Assembly: GCA_963556195.1 (NCBI GenBank)
Contig: OY744537.1
Span: forward strand, 19,195,274-19,259,273
Direction of reading: 5' to 3'
Length of the DNA: 64,000 nt
Source of the DNA: Sepiola atlantica
Lineage: Eukaryota > Mollusca > Cephalopoda > Sepiida > Sepiolidae
The translations under genes and the position numbers were made by a program. The notes beneath the pieces were generated by a model. That model was not told the DNA's origin. It made no database searches and saw nothing but the letters and a program-made list of their open reading frames with translations. Positions 46,757 through 56,939 of this stretch are shown piece after piece (position 1 is the first letter of the stretch; every line of letters begins with the position of its first letter).

Positions 46757-46975
46757 GCATTATATTCGGTTTAACATCCGTTTTATATGCTAGCATGTAT
46801 TGGACAGTTTTTAGAAATTGATTTCCAAACTAACCTATCTCTGACCAGGTCTTTATTTATCCCTTTTTCTCTCAAATCCATCCTTATTACTTCCTCCCAT
46901 GTTTTCCTTGGCCTTTCTTTGCCAACTGACTCTGTTACCTCAACTGTTCTACGTCTATTCGCCCAAACACGCATC
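46757..46975 (-). mobile_element. RTE-like LINE 3' terminus
   Basis: On the - strand, RVWANRRRTVEVTESVGKER, then RPRKTWEEVIRMDLREKGIN, then a 3' end matching that of the copy at 7826-8000. 5' truncated, with a mostly open frame of 63 codons. Confidence 0.75.
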
Positions 46976-47230
46976 CATTATTTCAATGTGACCAAAACAA
47001 CAAAGTTTCGTGTTCTGCACATCTCTCCCTATAATGTCATTATAAATTATTCAAAAACAAGATTTTATTTTCATTTCTAACGTAATCCATAAATTCAATT
47101 CATAAAGACCATTCGTGAGAATTGAACTTTGGATAAACTTAGTCAAATTTTTAATAATTGATATAAATTAAAAAATAAAATGTTACTTTGTATTTAATTC
47201 TGACGTTTTCACTTTTTCCTTATTTTAAAG

Positions 47231-47365
47231 TATATCACTCCACTTGGGTAGTGAAATATTTGATGTCCATCCAATGTTACTGCAAGGAGATTACAATCAT
47301 TTATTTGTCCGGCAAGGAACTGGTCTTCAAGGCCAGTCTATATTCAGAACAAAACTTACATTCAG
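47231..47365 (+). CDS. LEO1: LEO1 core exon ([10 protein letters not shown] ... QGTGLQGQ)
   Basis: A 135-bp exon, acceptor ttttaaag and donor gtcagt, phase 2 at both ends. It encodes [20 protein letters not shown], then [18 protein letters not shown] and TKLTF, nearly the vertebrate sequence; the [14 protein letters not shown] block is diagnostic of LEO1. A long T8C-type pyrimidine tract starts about 30 bp after its donor. Confidence 0.97.
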
Positions 47366-47397
47366 GTCAGTCAATTCATCTCTTCTCACCATGTCTT

Positions 47398-47618
47398 CTT
47401 TTTTTTCTTTTTTTTTTCTTTTTTTTCTTTTTTTTCTTTTTTTTTCTTTTTTTTCCTTTTTTTTCTTTTTTTCCTTTTTTTTCTTTTTTTTCTTTTTTTT
47501 ACTTTTTTTTTCTTTTTTTTCTTTCTTTTTTTTTCTTTTTTTTCTTTTTTTTCTTTTTTTCTTTTTCTTTTTTTTCTTTTTTTTCTTTTTTTTCTTTTTT
47601 TTCTTTTTTTTTTTCTTA
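47398..47618 (+). repeat. (T7-9C)n pyrimidine tract
   Basis: A 220-bp tract of T runs separated by single C, starting about 30 bp after the LEO1 donor at 47365. It creates spurious poly-Phe and poly-Lys frames. Confidence 0.97.
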
Positions 47619-48112
47619 GGTAATTCATCAAATAATATAATGTTTACTTTTGTTGGGTTAATGTTTTTTTGTTTTGTTTTTTCAGTTAACAATTTAAGTT
47701 TGTTTCCATGGATAATCTTTTTAAGTTCTAACAATTACATTAAAATTACAGTATTTAATTTCCTTGGCTTTTTGGCTAAGATCAAAATGTTAGTTTTCGG
47801 TTCTGAACAAACCAGAAAAAAGTGGAGCGTTTAATTATCTAGAAAGGGTTTGAAGGGTCTTACTAACCGGTTTTTGCTTTTTGTATTTGCCATATTTATG
47901 AAAAATAAAAATTTCAAACCAATTGGGGATATCTTAAATAGGACAAATAGAATAAATGTGGTATTGTGATGACTGAGATGATTTTAGTTAAGTGTAGGAT
48001 AGACATTGTTATTACAAGGATGACCAACGACACCCATTTTTCCCACACGTTTGATGGCCTTGTGCCTAATTTGTTTTAAATGTAATTTTTTTATATTTTC
48101 TGCAAATAATTC

Positions 48113-48780
48113 AAAGTGTAGTATCTGTTCTTATGCTACATTTCATCTGTTCTGTCCTCTGTCAGTGAAGGAGAAGTCCTTCTAGACTGAGACAATTTTT
48201 ATTTTTGTCCTAATCTAGAGTGTCCCTTTTTGGAGAGCTGGGTTTTCCTCACATTAAAAACTGACCTTGTATTTAACTCGTCCTCGTGTGGAGGCAAATA
48301 AATAGGGACAATATTTTATCCTGATATAAAGACAATGGTATTTGTTTTTGTGTTTTCCCCCTCCCGTATATATTTAATAAACAGTGTTAACTTGATTATT
48401 TTTAACAAATCATAGCTAATCTGACATTTTAATGGTGATGCACAAAAATTAATTGACCAGTTTTAAATTGTCTGAAAACAAAGATTTCTAAAAGATGTAA
48501 CTTTTGCAATATAGTATGATGAAGAAAATTAATTTTTAATTTGATCCAAACAACATAAGAAATCATTGGCTTTTTGGCAAGGAGTAGAGTGTAGTATATG
48601 TTCTGATATTACGCTTCATCTTCCCTCAGCCAGTGAAGGAGAAATCTTTTCTAAAATGAGGTAATTTTTTATTTTGTCCAAATCCAGAATGCTCCTTTTG
48701 GAGGTAGCTACATTTTCCCTACATAAAAAAACGACCTTGTGTCTAACTCTGCCCTTGTGGGGAGGCAAGTAAGAAAACAT
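48113..48780 (+). repeat. Direct duplication of a 200-bp non-coding segment
   Basis: 48113-48308 and 48586-48780 share ordered blocks (gtgtagtat.tgttct, cagtgaaggagaa, gaccttgt.t.taact, ggaggcaa.taa) at roughly 75% identity by eye. Both lie in the intron between exons 47365 and 48913. Confidence 0.7.
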
Positions 48781-48912
48781 TAATTTGATCAAGGATCATT
48801 TTTAAACCGTTCGTACATGAACTGTGCAATAAAATTTGTATCTAGTTTTGTTAACTTTGTTTTAAAAATCTGTAAAAATTTGAACACCTTTCAACCATTT
48901 TATCTCTTGTAG

Positions 48913-49048
48913 ACCGCATTCCACAGAGTCTTTCACTCATAGAAAGATGACAATGTCGTTGGCTGATCGGTCAACAAAGACGCAAAAGGTCAAAGTTATT
49001 CCCATTGCTGGAAATGATCCTGATGCCCACAGAGAAGAGATGATCAAG
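48913..49048 (+). CDS. LEO1: LEO1 core exon ([19 protein letters not shown])
   Basis: A 136-bp exon, acceptor tcttgtag and donor gtaagt, phase 2 to phase 0. It encodes [20 protein letters not shown], then [18 protein letters not shown] and AHREEMIK, closely aligned with vertebrate LEO1. Confidence 0.97.
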
Positions 49049-49585
49049 GTAAGTAATCGGTCATCTGCCCGCACCTACATATGTGGATGCTTAAAAGCAA
49101 CGAATGCTTTATACTCTTCTATATAATAAAAGTGGTCCGATTCGTGGTATGAAAAAGAGGCGGTAGAAGGAGAGGAACGAATAAGAAGATGAAAAAAAAC
49201 ATAGAAGACAGAGTAGTGGCTGCTGCTGCTTCTTTCAAAGTTTGATACCGGACAACAATTCAGAATTCAGTTTTAAACTGCTTCTGCTTTGAATATTCAA
49301 TAGTTGAATTAAGATTTTATTTAGTTCTTAGAATAAATAATTTTTTTAATTCTCGAAAAATGTAACATATCTTAAGTTGTGTGTATTCGTATGTGAGTGA
49401 ATGAGAGAGAGTAGTGAATAAGAATTAAATTGTGAAGTGATAGCGATCGGGTGAAACCAGATAGTTTTAAATAGATTCTTATTTCAAGTTTCTTGAAATA
49501 ATTATCTATTTAAAACTAGCTCGTAATCGTAACTGTTAGGAATAACTAACGAAACGACTTATCTCCCTTGCATCATTTTCGGTAA

Positions 49586-49646
49586 GGTTAAGAGTTATCG
49601 CCCTTTGTCGATCGCCACGATCGACAAAGGGCGATAACTCTTAACC
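49586..49646. repeat. Perfect 29-bp hairpin with 3-nt loop
   Basis: The left arm 49586-49614 (ggttaagagttatcgccctt tgtcgatcg) is exactly inverted at 49618-49646. It contains TTATCGCCCTTTG, close to the TTATCTCCCTTTG motif seen elsewhere in the window. A second hairpin lies just upstream (about 49462-49522, tagttttaaatagat against atctatttaaaacta). Confidence 0.9.
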
Positions 49647-50473
49647 GGAGTGAAAAGTAAACATTGAAACGGATCAGACTGGTTCATATTACATCTCGCG
49701 TTACAGCGGCTAAATAACTCATTTCATTCTAATTACACTTTTAATAAATCTGTTAAACCTTTCTGTTGAAAAGTCATCCATTTTGTTTTACGAGTTATTA
49801 ATTATTATAACCTAAATTACATGGTTTATAACAGTAACAATCTTTGTTTTATCGTCATCCAATGATAAGCAGACCTGGATAATAACTCGGACACATTCCT
49901 ATCGTATTAATTTTGTATTCTGGGTTTTTACAATCATATCCTGTCATCTGTTTTCACATCTGACATCTATAAATCGCAAAGACAACATTTTACTTTATTT
50001 ATGAAAATTATTTTTTAAAGTTAACCAACAAAGAATGTGTCAGTACAGTTTATGTTTTTCAATTTTTTTTTTTTTTTTTAAGAGATTTCAGTTCGTGTTT
50101 CTAAAGATTTGAGTTGGTCTATTTTAACAAAATCAACTAAACATGAATTCCGATAGATTTCAGGGGTTTTTTTCATACATCTTTTAACAAAGATAACAAT
50201 GGTTTCTTTTTATTTATCTGGAAATTTGCCGTAGAAAGAAATAAGTAATATCTGAAAACTTTTAAATTTCGATGTTGAAAAAGATCACGTGACACATCAT
50301 TCGTAAACGGTTTTCTTTAATCAAAAGGGGAATCTAATATTTTGAATTGAAGAATTTGAGTTGTCTACCATACAACTAAAATTTTATTTTTCTGTATAAG
50401 TTTAAAAATGTGCAAATAAATAAAAATTAAAAACTAAAAATATAGCTAGTTAAATACAATATTGATATGTTGA

Positions 50474-50770
50474 TTGTGTTTGAAGTCAAATCACAAAACT
50501 ACCAAAAACTTTATTTTCATCCTACCAAATAACATAATCAGCTTCAATAAAAAAGAAAGAAATTCTCTTGAATCTGAAATTATTTTTCTGATCGATGAAT
50601 CAAAACGTGATTATTTTGATGAGAAACCATTTGGCCGTGGATTAGTTGAGACGATCAAAAAAATAAAAATAGAGCAGATTTTCTATAGACTAAACATAAA
50701 TGAAATAGGGAAGTCATTTATGTATACATGTAATGTATTTAATAGTTTTAATACAAATAGTAAAAAATAG
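50474..50770 (+). other. Unrecognised 98-codon open frame in a LEO1 intron
   Basis: It reads CLKSNHKTTKNFIFILPNNI through KPFGRGLVETIKKIKIEQIF, in AT-rich DNA just upstream of a foldback element. Composition is plausible for protein (mixed charged and hydrophobic residues), but there is no family I recognise, no splice context and no repeat. Most likely a chance frame or the remnant of a mobile element. Confidence 0.2.
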
Positions 50771-50884
50771 TTTTCTGTCAACTTTGATTTGAAGCTTCTG
50801 CATTTTTTTATTAAGAAGATGAAAAGAAAAAGGTGTCAAAGTCTCTTGTTTTAATATCCTTCAAAGGATGCATTCCTTCTTCAA

Positions 50885-51245
50885 TTGGTGACATAAATTA
50901 TTTTAAAGGAAAAACAATTTGTGGTTTATCTACTCATTTGTGATCTATTTGCGTTAAAAATTTTAATATGAGATATAAGCATTTTAATTTGTCGTAAATA
51001 TCGGTTCTGAGCTAAGTAAGCTGTCTGTTTAGCGACCGGAAGTAAGGTTCGTAACGTAAACAAGTGGATAAATGAAATGGCTACTTTGCTCAGAACCGAT
51101 ATTTACGGTAACTTAAAATACTTATATCTCATATTAATTTTTTTGTATGCAAATAGATATTAAATGAGTAGGTCAGCCCCCCCAAAAAATTGCCTTTGAC
51201 TAATTTTGCAACTGTATTTGCTTTAAAATAATTTATGTTGTCAAT
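50885..51245. mobile_element. Long imperfect foldback element, about 360 bp
   Basis: Arms of about 150 bp are inverted copies. Paired blocks include gacataaattattttaaag with its inverse ctttaaaataatttatgttg, atgagatataagcatttta with its inverse near 51105-51135, and gtaaatatcggttctgagc with gctcagaaccgatatttac. Both arms have independent substitutions and indels. No coding content. Confidence 0.75.
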
Positions 51246-51353
51246 AATAATGTTTACCCAAACTTGTATGAATCTGCTCCGAGTTAGACATCTCCCTTTT
51301 TTATTTAAATAGTCTACTTAATTCATCCCTTCTCTCTTTTTATCTCTCTTCAG

Positions 51354-51543
51354 AAAGAAGAAGAACGTCTCCGGGCATCAATTAGGAGAGAAAGTCAACA
51401 AAGAAGAATCCGAGAAAAAGCTCACGCTCGGGGCTTAAATTCCTCATATCTTGAAGGAGACGGAGATGATGAAGACGATGAGGATGACACTTCCATTTCT
51501 TTGTCGGCCATTAAGAAAAATTATAAACCAGGAGGAAAGAAAG
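51354..51543 (+). CDS. LEO1: LEO1 core exon ([18 protein letters not shown] helix)
   Basis: A 190-bp exon, acceptor tctcttcag and donor gtgaaa, phase 0 to phase 1. It encodes [20 protein letters not shown], the strongly basic helix that ends the conserved Leo1 core and is nearly identical to human. [17 protein letters not shown] and [17 protein letters not shown] follow. The open frame reads on past the donor for about 290 bp into T-rich sequence; that extension has no similarity to LEO1 and is intron. Confidence 0.96.
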
Positions 51544-51805
51544 GTGAAAATAATTCTGATGCAAATCTTCTTTTATTTCTTTTGATTTCTCTCTTCTCTT
51601 TTGTTGATTCCGCAAAGTTAATCGGAACGGACATGTATTTTTGTCTTTTAGTCCGTATGTTTTCTGTTTTTCTGAAAATGCGTTCAGTAGCTTTTCACAT
51701 TATCTCGCCTGATGTTATAGATGACCAAGAGTGTAGAAAACTGACTCAGCCGAAATTTTTTTATGTGTTTTCTTTCAGAAGGCTGAAATGGACAAAAATG
51801 GCAGG

Positions 51806-51837
<32 letters not shown>

Positions 51838-52051
51838 TATTGAACATTTTCTTCAAAATCTTTCCTCAAAATTCACCTAAAGTTAGGATTAATGACTATT
51901 TTAAATGAATCAAGTACTGGTGAAGCCAACCGAATTACACTTTTTCACATATATATGAAATTTCATTTATTATTTTCTTCCCCAAATACACTAAAAGATT
52001 GCATCCTAGGAAAATTCTTATTTTCCCTTCAGGAATGTGGTAATGTTTTGA

Positions 52052-52083
<32 letters not shown>

Positions 52084-52284
52084 TAGAGTGAAATAAATTC
52101 CAGAAGGAAATCCAAGTATGAGAGCTCAATGTAATAAACAGAGCAAGAATAAAATAAGGTAACACAGAATCACATAATCACCGGTGCAATAATTTATTTC
52201 GACTATCCGGCCTTTTCAAGTACCTAAACGAGGAGATTACATATTTGGAAATGAAAAAAGAAATTCACACTCACTATTCAATAC

Positions 52285-52500
52285 ACATATAGAGAGAGGG
52301 GGAAATTGTGCGATTTATAACGGAAAGCATATAGTGGGGGGGAAAAAGAGTGACAACATATTTAATATATTGAGAGAGTGGGAGATTGAACGATTTATAA
52401 CGGAACCTGTATAGTGAGGGGGAAAGAGAGCAATACATACATAGAGAGAGGGTGAAATTGTAAGATTTACACCGGAAGGTATATAGGGATGGGTAAGGCA
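52285..52500. repeat. Degenerate about 85-bp tandem repeat
   Basis: Three copies of agagaggg.gaaattg.gcgat ttataacggaa.g.atatag, separated by ggggaaa.agag tracts. Confidence 0.7.
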
Positions 52501-53192
52501 GATGAGATATCATAACCAGGTCAATCTGTCTGGGGCCCCTTACAAATGTTTAACCCAAAATTTTTTTTAATCGTCTATAAAGGCCGGTAATTCAAATTAT
52601 AACGCCTGCAAATCCTTCGTTTGGCGATTGATAAATAAGTTAGAAGCGAGATGGGAGGGTAAATAAGGGAAGGTGGGAGAAAGGAAGAAGTTTAGAACAC
52701 GAAAACAGACCGTAAGACAGCCAACGCTGTGACCATGTCAGAATGTCAGGTAATATTTTTTTTTAAATTATTCATGTTTCGCCAAAATATTAAACAAGAT
52801 ATTAAACAATTATCAGAAATAGATGCAATAATAATATCAGCCTTAACGTTAAGATTAAATATCAGTCCCCAAGTCGATAATTGTATTTACCCGCCCACCC
52901 ATCCACACGTCAAGTATTAACTAGTTTTGCGTTATTATGAAGTAATAAAATAACCGGAATACAAGCACCATGGGAATAATTCTAATTGTAGATAATTCCA
53001 ATGAAATCATATATATAACGTTAGGTATGTTTATATGGATAGGATTCACTCCTAAACTAATTAAGTGATCATTATGAATTTTGGAACACAACTGGTAGAT
53101 GTAAGGAGTCCAAATGTGGGCTATATTTAGTTTAATTTAGCTTCATACAAAAGGAGTAAAGAAAAAAAAGAAAGTGTGGAAACCCTTTGTGA

Positions 53193-53268
53193 GAATTCAG
53201 ATACCTCCGATTTTTGCGAAATTTTAACTATAGTTTAAATTTCATAAAAATCGGAGGTATCTGAATTC
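53193..53268. repeat. Perfect 23-bp inverted repeat
   Basis: gaattcagatacctccgatt ttt at 53193-53215 is exactly inverted at 53246-53268, with a 30-bp loop. It interrupts the right copy of the 11-kb/53-kb dispersed repeat, which lacks this hairpin at the matching place near 11200, so it looks like a small inserted or inverted-duplicated unit. Confidence 0.8.
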
Positions 53269-53619
53269 ATTACATACATGAATTAATTAATAAACATTAC
53301 CCAAATTTTGGTTTCTTTGGAATATTTTAGAGGAATAATATTGGCGCAAATCTCCTTTTGAAAATTCAAATATATCAAGTGTGCATAGAATTTAATCGAG
53401 TCATTAGACACCACGTAAGCAATATTCCCTGAATTTCAATTTCTTAAGACCCCTTAAATTTTAGACATTTTATAGAATCAAAATCATGTAATGGATTTTG
53501 ATCAAAATTAGAATGAGGGGTTCTAGACATGAGGTTTAGTATCATTATATCTTGATTTTAATCTTTGTAAGAGGACATTGAAGTTTTGCAAATTTTACCT
53601 ATCCTGGGATGTGTATTCA

Positions 53620-53623
<4 letters not shown>

Positions 53624-53669
<46 letters not shown>
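53624..53669 (+). repeat. (TA)n microsatellites (representative)
   Basis: TA/AT runs are at 11623-11652, 11990-12033, 12180-12200, 12433-12470, 52058-52073, 53624-53669 and 54513-54552. Several mark the ends of dispersed elements. Confidence 0.95.
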
Positions 53670-53673
<4 letters not shown>

Positions 53674-54301
53674 CCAAATTGACAAAAATCACAATTTTTC
53701 ACAAAAATTTTAAATTATATTTATTAGTTTTTTTCCCCCCCAAAACCACCTAACATATCTGATTAATGTATGTTTTTACATGCTGGGTGTACTTGAGATC
53801 GCAGGAAGCTGCCCTGTCCCCTAGTGGTGCCCATAAATAATGAAAGAAAATACCATGATTTGCTAATATCTAAAAAAATTCCATCATTTTTTTTGTTTTC
53901 CCTCCAAAGCTGACAAAATTTGTACTCTATGGTTCTTTAAATGATTCAAGTATTTGATTATTGAAGCATTAGTGATTGAAAATGTCACTAAATTGCCAAA
54001 TGATTATAGTGTTCAATTTTTATGAAATTCGGTATTAGGCAACTTTTCTGGTGTTCAATCCAAAAATAACACTTTGTGGAACAGAAAAATCTTTTTCCCA
54101 CAAATGAGCAAAAATTAAAATATTTTTTTTAATCATTTCATTAGTTTCATCTCTGATTTGCTCACAGGAGAGCTGAAAACGCCCCCCAAAATTGAAAAAA
54201 ATGGTTTTATCAATGGTTATGAATCAAAATATGCCTGTGTTTTGTTTCATTTTTTTTCCAATGTCTACTGTTAAGAAAATGTTTTTTTATTTTTGCTTTA
54301 G

Positions 54302-54423
54302 ATCGAGCCAATATTTATTCTTCTGATAGTGATGATGATGACGATGATGATGATGACGACTCTGAAAAAGAAGACAAAAGCAAGAAGTCGTTGAAGGTGA
54401 AAAAGCTGGACAGTGACGACGAG
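54302..54423 (+). CDS. LEO1: LEO1 C-terminal exon (ANIYSSDSDDD...)
   Basis: A 122-bp exon, acceptor ttgctttag and donor gtaatt, phase 1 to phase 0. It encodes DRANIYSSDSDDD, a run of Asp, SEKEDKSKKSLKVKKLDSDDE. Vertebrate LEO1 has RARIYSSDSDE and LLKAKKLTSDEE in the same order. Confidence 0.93.
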
Positions 54424-54508
54424 GTAATTCTATCCACTTTGATTGATACTCTAATTTATTGTTTCCCCTGCCTTTTTAATCAATTCTAACTTTTAATGAA
54501 AAATAAAA

Positions 54509-54558
<50 letters not shown>

Positions 54559-54719
54559 TTATTTAAATAAAGTTAGGTATGTGTATATGTTTATATATTT
54601 GTATCTACAGGATTCACTCCTGTCATTATGACTTCTGAAATGCTCTTATAAATGTGTCATTTTTTTTTATGTTAAAGTTCTTTCTGAAACACAGTAAGGG
54701 TGTTCAATCCAAAAATTAC

Positions 54720-54870
54720 ACTTTGTGGGTCTCTTACTATCCACCAAGCTCCAGCCACTGTCCCATCGCCGCAGTGTTGCTTCCTTGTGCCTGTTTTACA
54801 AGTACTTCAATGGATTGTGCTCTGATGAACCCACGACATAAATTCACTAGATACAAAAAAAACAAAAAAA
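54720..54870 (+). mobile_element. LINE 3' fragment
   Basis: tctcttactatccaccaagc through caatggattgtgctctgatg matches 7386-7490 closely. It is cut off at the A-rich run around 54856. It lies in the last LEO1 intron. Confidence 0.75.
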
Positions 54871-54944
54871 AAAAAACAAAGGGAAATAATCAATGACTAT
54901 CTGTGATTATCTCCCTTTACTCTAGATATTTATTTACTCCTTTG

Positions 54945-55240
54945 CTAGGAGTTAGGCACAAGGCCAGTTTTATCTTACTCCCACAAGTAAGATGTGACCA
55001 CAGCTTGGGTCGAGTAAGTGGGGTTAAAAGCCAGCGCTCGAGAGGTGAGCACTCTGGCCATTTAAAAATTGCCTGGGCAGCCCCGTCGGCATTCCCCGGT
55101 AGGGGCGCCTCAGACAGTAAGCAATAAACTTACTCCTCCCCAAAGAGGGGAGGCGAAGCCTGGGAGGGTGGACCTCCTAGAACTGCACAGGACAGGCGTG
55201 CAGTATCCATCGGAACAGATACTACACTTTGATCTTACTC
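54945..55240. mobile_element. Dispersed repeat, copy 2 (gtcggcattccccggtagg family)
   Basis: It is the partner of 9940-10265 in the same orientation, in the last LEO1 intron. The left edge is near the ttatctccctttactctaga motif, which reappears after the right edge as cttactctagatattc, a possible duplicated flank (tactctagatatt at 54918-54930 and 55235-55248). Confidence 0.75.
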
Positions 55241-55377
55241 TAGATATTCTTCTTTTAGAAACTATATTTGCTAAGTACTGAATGCATAACTATTGAAGTT
55301 TTGACTTTTTCTCTGAAGCCCTTTTGTTTTTGTTTTTGTTTTATTTTCAATGTTTTTTATCTTCTTTGTCTTAATAG

Positions 55378-55596
55378 GATTCTGGGTCTGATTCTGCCCC
55401 CAAGAAGAAGAAAGCCCGTATTGTCGAGAGCGACGACGAGAATAATGCTGGCAGTGCCAGTCCGAATGAAGGCAGCGCCAGTCCCAATGAAGGCAGTGCC
55501 AGTCCGAATGAAGGCAGTGCCAGTCCCAATGCTGGCAGTGCTACCCCAAATGAGGCCAGCGCAAATGAAAACGAAGACAACAATGATTCCTCTTAA
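55378..55596 (+). CDS. LEO1: LEO1 terminal exon with GSASPNE repeats and stop
   Basis: A 219-bp terminal exon after acceptor ttaatag, phase 0. It encodes DSGSDSAPKKKKARIVESDD, a basic NLS-like patch and acidic stretch equivalent to the vertebrate KKHKKYVISDEEEE end. Next come four 21-bp tandem units encoding GSASPNE/A and a degenerate fifth (GSATPNE), then a tail ending NNDSS and TAA at 55594-55596. The repeat is a second Ser-Pro expansion at the opposite end of the protein. Confidence 0.93.
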   Translation, partial: DSGSDSAPKKKKARIVESDDENNAGSASPNEGSASPNEGSASPNEGSASPNAGSATPNEASANENEDNNDSS

Positions 55597-55682
55597 ACTA
55601 GAATCATTTTTGAGAAACAAAACACGAAACCACTTTCCACCTCAGATTGCACTAAAAATGAATTCTCTCGTCTTGTCTGGTT

Positions 55683-55714
55683 AATAAAACTGACGGGAGT
55701 AAATTAAAAATAAA
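55683..55714 (+). promoter_or_regulatory. LEO1 polyadenylation signals
   Basis: Two AATAAA hexamers lie at 55683-55688 and 55709-55714, about 90-120 bp after the LEO1 stop codon. No other gene competes for them. Which one is used cannot be told from sequence. Confidence 0.65.
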
Positions 55715-55719
55715 GTCGT

Positions 55720-56930
55720 ATCTCTTCCTGACTACATAACATTCAAGTAAATAGATTGATAGTTTAAAGGCGAAAAAACGGTTTTATTTCTTATTTTTTT
55801 ATTTGTTTTTTCATTTATAAATCTTAAAATGAAGTGCCTTTTAAGGTTTCTAAAATTGTATCTGAACTGTATTTCATGAAAGATTTTTTCAATTTTATCA
55901 TCTCGTTAGTGTTTAAGAAAGAAATGTTTATCCCTCGCTTATAAAAATGATTGTATCTTTCAAGATTTTACTTTGCTTAGAATTAATTAATTAGAACATT
56001 TTTTTAGCTCTTTACTCGTCAAAGAGTTTAAGATAAAATAAATAATTCAAATCGAGGGTTCCCTGTTTCGGAATTTTTTAGATGAGGATTGATAATTTGT
56101 ATGTGGATTATTGGGACTACTGTTCTCATCTTGGATGTTATTCTTACGTCTTCCCGAGGTTGATGGTTCAATACTCAGTAGAAACGATACTATAAATATA
56201 ATTACAAATTACTTAAAACATCTACCCGAGCATGGCTAAAAGGAACTAGATAGCAAGCTACGCCCGTGGATTAAAAAGAGGATTCTGTTCGAAATTCCCA
56301 AATTCAACAAGATCGGATATTACATTAGTCGACACGTTGTGAGAATAAGATCCAAGATAAGAATAGAAGTCCGAATAATCCAAATTATCAATCTTCATCT
56401 TAAAAATTTTTCAAACATAAAAAGAATTTAATTAATTTTTAGTAAAATTATTAATAAAAAAAAATAATGAATGGATGTAACTTAGTTCGAATTCAGTTTG
56501 AAATCTGTTCATTAACAATTGAATCTTTACACGAAAATCATTACAAGTTTTTTAATGCTATTTAATTTGTAAAAGAAAAGTGGAAATATTTTAAAACATT
56601 CAGTTTTTACTATTTTCTTTAAAAAAAAAAACTTTATTGGTTTTTGACTTCTTGTGTTCAAATGCGTTCTGAGGAAAGTGCAGCACACCAAAAATTATGG
56701 TTTATTGTAAATAATTGTCTTTTATATTAAAAACTATTTTTATGGTGAATGTTATTTTTATTTATGTTTTTTACTCAAGTAAAAACAAAAAAATCTTCGT
56801 TTGAAAGCTTGCACTAAGTTTGTCAGTAAATAAGAAGCAAATACGACAGAGGCACTTGTTTACTTTTGTCAAAGCACAGATAAACCACAATACTTGATTA
56901 TTTATTTTTACCTTTTAAACCAGAAACTAA
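55720..56930. other. Intergenic sequence downstream of LEO1
   Basis: AT-rich and non-coding between the LEO1 poly(A) signals and the reverse LINE. No gene start seen. Confidence 0.5.
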
Positions 56931-56939
56931 TTAGGAATG

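Larger units (their letters stand above)
53010..53670 (+). mobile_element. Dispersed non-coding repeat ending in (TA)n, copy 2
   Basis: It is the partner of 11050-11652. It carries an extra perfect inverted repeat at 53193-53268. A third, partial copy of its 5' edge (aagttaggtatgtgtatatg to aggattcactcctgtcatta) is at 54565-54640, after another (TA)n. Confidence 0.8.

Noticed and set aside
47188..47834. Frames of 135-196 codons rich in Phe or Lys
   Set aside because: They are translations of a T8C-type pyrimidine tract in a LEO1 intron.
51544..51836. Extension of the LEO1 frame beyond the donor at 51543
   Set aside because: It is T-rich, unrelated to LEO1, and the correct continuation is at 54302 with matching phase.
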